Shown: positions 5,874 through 9,303 of the stretch, piece after piece
Numbering within the stretch: the first letter of the stretch is position 1
Layout: each line of letters begins with the position of its first letter
Assembly (NCBI GenBank): GCA_011773575.1
Contig: WVXJ01000184.1
Coordinates: 1-9,303, forward strand
DNA length: 9,303 bases
Direction: 5' to 3'
DNA from: Armatimonadota bacterium
GTDB lineage: Bacteria; Armatimonadota; Hebobacteria; Hebobacterales; WVXJ01
Program-made: the position numbers and the translations under genes
Notes under the pieces: generated by a model
Databases searched by the model: none
What the model was told of the DNA's origin: nothing
Seen by the model: only the letters and a program-made list of their open reading frames with translations

Positions 5874-5902
5874 ATTATACGCTCGTAATGGATGACTTAC
5901 AA
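5874..5902 (-). promoter_or_regulatory. Near-consensus sigma-70 promoter for tatA-CBM48
   Basis: On the minus strand TTGTAA (5902-5897) and TATAAT (5879-5874) are separated by exactly 17 bases. The -10 is a perfect consensus and the -35 has four of six bases. Transcription would start near 5867, giving a leader of about 44 bases. This is the best-formed promoter in the window. Confidence 0.75.
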
Positions 5903-5931
5903 TATGCCCGTTCCATTTATTTGGGGGATAT

Positions 5932-5998
5932 GCAGGCCATGCGCAGGTGAAGCCCGCTAAGGTCCAATAAATAGCCACTTGTTTCGGCGATGGCCTGC
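5932..5998. repeat. Inverted repeat with 9-bp perfect arms
   Basis: GCAGGCCAT (5932-5940) and ATGGCCTGC (5990-5998) are exact complements separated by 49 bases. They lie between the glycoside hydrolase stop and the tatA promoter. There is no T-run next to an arm, so it is not an evident terminator. It may form a long-range stem at the 3' end of the hydrolase mRNA, or it may be chance. Confidence 0.3.
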
Positions 5999-6019
5999 TT
6001 GTTTCCTCAGAGCAACTTC

Positions 6020-8257
6020 TCAGTTGGTCTTCTTGATCTTGTAGGCCGCATCCGTGAGGAGACCGGCCGGCGTTGTGAGGGTAATTGTCCCGTCTCCGCA
6101 GGCATAAGGAATGGTCTGGACTACGGTACCCCTGTAGGTATCCCAGTGCTGAATCTCATATTCTCCTTGAGAAAAGCCGGTCAGAGTAATCTCACTCTGA
6201 TTGACCGGTTGAGGTGCGATGCCGCGGTGGTGGTTCCACCATGTATTCTCCTTATTTTGCACCCACACCAGAGCGGAGGTGGGGTTAGACAGGGCCAGCA
6301 CCCGCAGATTCGGCACAGTGAGATAGTTGGTGAGTTGATAAGAAGTAAAGAACCAGTCCGCGCCCCGGTTCTTCACTACTATGCTATGCTCGCCCGCAGG
6401 CACGTCTATCCCATAGGGCCCATCATATTGATGCATGGTCTCATGATTATCGGGGAGTGTGTCTGCGAAGTCCGCGGCCAGCACTTGCTCTCCGTCGAGA
6501 GTGATGCTGAGAGCCGCGCCGCCCCAGCCTGAAACGCCCGATACACTCACAACGAATCTTCCCGGGCCCGGATAGTTGACCAGGAAGGTCGCCGGATTGT
6601 GCCAGTCGGGATGATTGACCAGACCATGCTGCACCCGGCTCAACACAGCTAAATTCGTCACCTCACCTTCGTTGTTGACTGAATAGGTGTGAGGCTGATT
6701 GAGGGGAGAACCCTCGTTCCAACTCTCGCCCGGCGGATTGACGGTCAGTGTGCCGGAGACGGCAGGCTCATGTCCCGGCACATAGCGAAGATCGGCAACT
6801 TCTCCAGGAAGATAATTCTCCTGCGCCCAATTCACATCGGCCGCAAATGCGGCGACCGGGGCGAAGTGATGGTAGAGATTATTGGGCTCGATGTAGTTGT
6901 CCCACCACCAGGTCATCGCAGTTCCCGCGGAGCCTGACAACATAGCGGCCCAGAGACCATTGTGAAGATGTATCCCATCGGGATCGTTTGTATTCTCTCT
7001 GAATCGCCAGTCTGTCCCGTATTCTCCGAAGTAGTGTGGTTTGCCATAAGCCTCTATCTTCTGCCGGCTGATCTGCGCGATCATTCCTGCCGTATCTTCC
7101 GCGCCGTAGTTGTGGGATTGTACGTAGTCCAGTTGTTCCAGCCCATCAACCTCAGGATCGCCGGGAGTGTTGGCGAAACTCGTCGTAATCAGGTGTGCCC
7201 AGGAATCAATGGACCGAAGGTAAGCGGCCATCTCCTCATGCCATGCCGCCACATTTGCGGAATGGTAGTCATTGACGATATCAACCTCGTTCCAGAACTC
7301 CCAGGATAACACCTGGGTTGCGTATCCCCAGCGAGCAACCAGATGGCGCAGCCGCTGTTTGAAGAGACGCTTCGCTTCCGTATCAGTGAAAAACTCCGCG
7401 GGAGTCTCGCAGGGGCCGCCATTTGCCGCGTTATAGGGATAGCGATTCCATTGGCTGTAGATACCCGTGGCATCGAGAGAGTTGAATGAGTCTATGCACA
7501 TCATCACTTTGAGGTCGAGTCGGTCGGCGCGTTCGAGGATGTAATCAATCCGCCAGGCGGCCTGCTGATCATAACGGCCCAAGCCGTTTCCATCTCCGGG
7601 CGAAAGAGATAGATGCTCAAGGCTCAACTTGCTCCATTCATTGATGAGCCACAGGCGTATGTAGTTGCCCCCATGAGCGACGAGCTTGGGCATCCACTTA
7701 TCGTAATCATAGGTTCCCCCGGCTGAGGGCCAGCACATGTTCTCACCGATGGCGAAATATGATGCTCCTGAATCAAACTGGAAATAGAGAGGCGCGGTCT
7801 CGCTGCGGCGCACATAGCCTTGGGCCTCCGAGGCAACCACCTTGAATTCGCCGGCCCCCAGAATGCGACTGTGCCCCTTTCGGCGGGCAATGACACGATA
7901 GCGGTACTCGCCCAATTCCCCCCAGGCAAAGCGGATCTTGAATACCGCGTCTCCGTCAGGAGTCAGTATCTCATTCCCTTTGGCATCCTGTGAACGCCGG
8001 TAGGGTTGGTAGTAAAAGGCGGGCACCTGAACTGTCTTGCGCGATGGTGTGAGAAATTCTCCGGTTATGTCAATCTGCGCGGGATCGAATGGGTTCTCGA
8101 AAGTACCCGGCGATTTGATGGTAAGTTCGAATCTCTCATATTGCCTGAACTCAAGGGCATTGCGCCGCCCCAGCGATCTTCCTAAGCCCTTCGTGCAAGA
8201 AGTCAGTAAGAGTCCCAGCAGTATAATGAAAGCCGCGGTATTGACAATACACTTCAT
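6020..8257 (-). CDS. Lipoprotein glycoside hydrolase: DUF5060, GH-A barrel and beta-sandwich domains
   Basis: The 745-residue protein begins with a lipoprotein signal peptide whose lipobox LTSC places Cys21 at the mature N-terminus, so it is anchored to a membrane and faces outward. Residues about 33-140 form a DUF5060-type Ig-like domain, often found before cellulase-like barrels. Residues about 155-475 form a (beta/alpha)8 clan GH-A barrel. WEFWNEVD (318-325) carries the acid/base Glu324, HNYG (382-385) follows in the usual place, FGEYG (410-414) carries the nucleophile Glu412, and TWWWDNY (449-455) lies at the last strand. Residues about 540-645 look like a carbohydrate-binding jelly roll, and about 650-745 a DUF5605-like beta-sandwich with ALVWVQNK and WW. 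It should hydrolyse a plant or microbial polysaccharide by the retaining mechanism; the substrate cannot be told. The start is the ATG at 8257 (AGAAGG 6 bases before) rather than the ATG at 8272, which lacks a ribosome site. Confidence 0.85.
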   Translation of the reverse strand: MKCIVNTAAFIILLGLLLTSCTKGLGRSLGRRNALEFRQYERFELTIKSPGTFENPFDPAQIDITGEFLTPSRKTVQVPAFYYQPYRRSQDAKGNEILTPDGDAVFKIRFAWGELGEYRYRVIARRKGHSRILGAGEFKVVASEAQGYVRRSETAPLYFQFDSGASYFAIGENMCWPSAGGTYDYDKWMPKLVAHGGNYIRLWLINEWSKLSLEHLSLSPGDGNGLGRYDQQAAWRIDYILERADRLDLKVMMCIDSFNSLDATGIYSQWNRYPYNAANGGPCETPAEFFTDTEAKRLFKQRLRHLVARWGYATQVLSWEFWNEVDIVNDYHSANVAAWHEEMAAYLRSIDSWAHLITTSFANTPGDPEVDGLEQLDYVQSHNYGAEDTAGMIAQISRQKIEAYGKPHYFGEYGTDWRFRENTNDPDGIHLHNGLWAAMLSGSAGTAMTWWWDNYIEPNNLYHHFAPVAAFAADVNWAQENYLPGEVADLRYVPGHEPAVSGTLTVNPPGESWNEGSPLNQPHTYSVNNEGEVTNLAVLSRVQHGLVNHPDWHNPATFLVNYPGPGRFVVSVSGVSGWGGAALSITLDGEQVLAADFADTLPDNHETMHQYDGPYGIDVPAGEHSIVVKNRGADWFFTSYQLTNYLTVPNLRVLALSNPTSALVWVQNKENTWWNHHRGIAPQPVNQSEITLTGFSQGEYEIQHWDTYRGTVVQTIPYACGDGTITLTTPAGLLTDAAYKIKKTN

Positions 8258-8384
8258 CCTGCACCTTCTCATTCAGGTGTACCGCCTCTCTCTTGCCTAG
8301 AATACTTCATTTTCTCTCTTCTCGCTGTGACAGCACTTCACCTTCGCGCCAAGACACCAATGACCAGGAGGGCCGGAGCGGGTC

Positions 8385-8393
8385 TGATATAAT
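8385..8393 (+). promoter_or_regulatory. Extended -10 promoter for the PD40 membrane protein gene
   Basis: TGATATAAT at 8385-8393 is a TGn extended element followed by a perfect TATAAT. No good -35 box lies 17 bases upstream, which extended promoters do not need. Transcription would begin near 8400, about 38 bases before the ATG at 8438. The hydrolase gene runs divergently from the same gap, but I could not place its promoter with confidence. Confidence 0.6.
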
Positions 8394-8437
8394 ATGACAT
8401 CAGGCAATAGCCACTTCGCTTGGGGGGAAAAGACGGG

Positions 8438-9303
8438 ATGAACCAGGATACGGCTGAAGAGACCCTGCCTTCACGAAGCTGGAAATGGAGACATCCACTC
8501 CTGTTCTGCGGCATGGCCTGGCTGTTCAGCGCGCAGTCTGCTGGCATAGGAATCTTCGCCTATATCCACTTAGTCCGGCCCTTTGCGTCTGGTCGTATTC
8601 CCGGCGTTAGTCCGATGCCTCCCATTGTGATCGGCCTCGCCGTCGGGCTTCTCGATGTTCTATGGGCAAAACATCTGCTTCAGAACAGGATCGAAGAAGA
8701 AGCGCAGATACTCGCCTTTCCCAAAAGGGAACGCAGTTTTAGACAGAAGATTTCCCAGGTACTCCCCTATCTCCAGTTTCCCACTATTACCTGCGCAGTC
8801 GGGTTGATACTCTATTTCATAATGACGAGCGTGATCCGACCTTATGTGTTTGTTGCGCCTATCGTGGCTGGCGCTCTATTCGCCCCGATGCCTCTTCAAT
8901 ACCCCGAACTTTTGCGCCGCTACCGGCGAGCGAAGGAAATTGCCACTCAGTCTCCCGAGGATGCGGACACATATCGGTCGCGCGCCGTGGAAGATATTCC
9001 CGCCTGGCCGACCGTATTCAGTGTTTTCACTATCATTGCATTCCTGGCATTGGGAATCTGGCTGCAGTGGGGCCTGCCGGCGGCGGCTCAGGCGGAGCCG
9101 GATCCGTACCTGACTACGACGGAGCCGGTCGGTGAAGCCGTTCAACTCACATACAATTCAGATGCGAGTTCGCCCGCGATTTCGCCGGATGGGAAACTCA
9201 TCGCCTATGTGCGTGATGACATGCACAATAACTACTTGGAGACCATGTCCATAGATGGACGTAAGAAAAGACGAATCAGCACACAGGTTTCAGCGAAGTA
9301 TTT
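8438..9303 (+). CDS. Membrane protein with four helices and a TolB/PD40-type propeller (3' truncated by window)
   Basis: The frame opens at the ATG at 8438, behind a G-rich ribosome site (TGGGGGGA at 8421-8428, with GACGGG nearer the start). It stays open for 288 codons to the window edge, so the C-terminus is missing. Hydrophobic segments lie at about residues 20-46, 61-80, 114-150 (probably one or two spans) and 190-213. The loop at 81-112 and the stretch 152-189 are charged and likely cytoplasmic. After residue 240, SSPAISPDGKLIAYVRDD (244-261) and a following Met-Ser-Ile-Asp-Gly strand are the typical start of PD40/TolB beta-propeller repeats ('sPawSPDGk.iaf'). The propeller probably faces outward and binds protein or glycan. 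Membrane-bound sensors of this layout exist (for example with protein kinase or CadC-like halves), but no such half is visible here. Confidence 0.75.
   Translation, partial: MNQDTAEETLPSRSWKWRHPLLFCGMAWLFSAQSAGIGIFAYIHLVRPFASGRIPGVSPMPPIVIGLAVGLLDVLWAKHLLQNRIEEEAQILAFPKRERSFRQKISQVLPYLQFPTITCAVGLILYFIMTSVIRPYVFVAPIVAGALFAPMPLQYPELLRRYRRAKEIATQSPEDADTYRSRAVEDIPAWPTVFSVFTIIAFLALGIWLQWGLPAAAQAEPDPYLTTTEPVGEAVQLTYNSDASSPAISPDGKLIAYVRDDMHNNYLETMSIDGRKKRRISTQVSAKY

Noticed and set aside
5450..5950. 166-residue plus-strand frame across tatA and the CBM48 gene
   Set aside because: Antisense to two genes with clear family motifs, and it has no recognisable domain.
5971..5980. ATAGCCACTT occurs on both sides of the hydrolase gene (also at 8407-8416)
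   Set aside because: Ten-base matches are expected many times by chance in 9.3 kb. There is no wider similarity, and no integrase or transposase.
5990..6532. 180-residue plus-strand frame under the hydrolase C-terminus
   Set aside because: Antisense shadow. The minus-strand frame continues as a well-formed beta-sandwich domain to a natural stop at 6020.

Overview
This is a 9.3 kb bacterial window of medium G+C content holding nine complete protein genes and two cut by the window edges. Most starts have clear Shine-Dalgarno sequences, and several promoters look like the sigma-70 type. The genes encode a lipoprotein, a Tat translocase subunit, a secreted M48 protease and a diguanylate cyclase-type protein. 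That mixture suggests a free-living, probably double-membraned bacterium. Proteins with an N-terminal DUF5060 domain plus a GH-A barrel, small DUF3467 proteins and stand-alone CBM48 modules often occur in poorly cultured groups. I cannot assign a phylum from the sequence alone. No rRNA, tRNA, CRISPR array, transposase or phage gene is visible.

Left part (1-2600): the last 30 codons of an unrecognised gene, then a 316-base stretch without a gene. Next is a protein with the SorC/DeoR-type sugar (effector)-binding domain that lacks the usual DNA-binding helix-turn-helix. It is convergent, with a 17-base gap, with a secreted M48 zinc metalloprotease. The protease has a C-terminal module resembling the extramembrane part of some MscS channels.

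Middle (2600-5320): a 207-residue soluble protein of unknown family is divergent from the protease. It converges on a GGDEF-family protein, with a bidirectional intrinsic terminator in between. Divergent from the GGDEF gene is a two-gene unit encoding a one-helix membrane protein and a DUF3467 protein. The promoters for the two directions overlap almost completely.

Right part (5320-9303): a minus-strand tatA-CBM48 operon has a near-consensus promoter. It is followed by a minus-strand gene for a 745-residue lipoprotein glycoside hydrolase. Divergent from that, a four-helix membrane protein with an outer TolB/PD40-type propeller runs off the window end.

The genes look like housekeeping and surface functions in small units rather than one pathway. 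The links that can be argued are a glycan theme (CBM48 module, GH-A lipoprotein, SorC-type sugar sensor) and an envelope theme (M48 protease, Tat subunit, lipoprotein, PD40 membrane protein). The most unusual pieces are the HTH-less SorC domain with foreign-looking codon use, the protease with its added C-terminal module, the stand-alone glycogen-binding module co-transcribed with tatA, and the overlapping promoters at the GGDEF gene.
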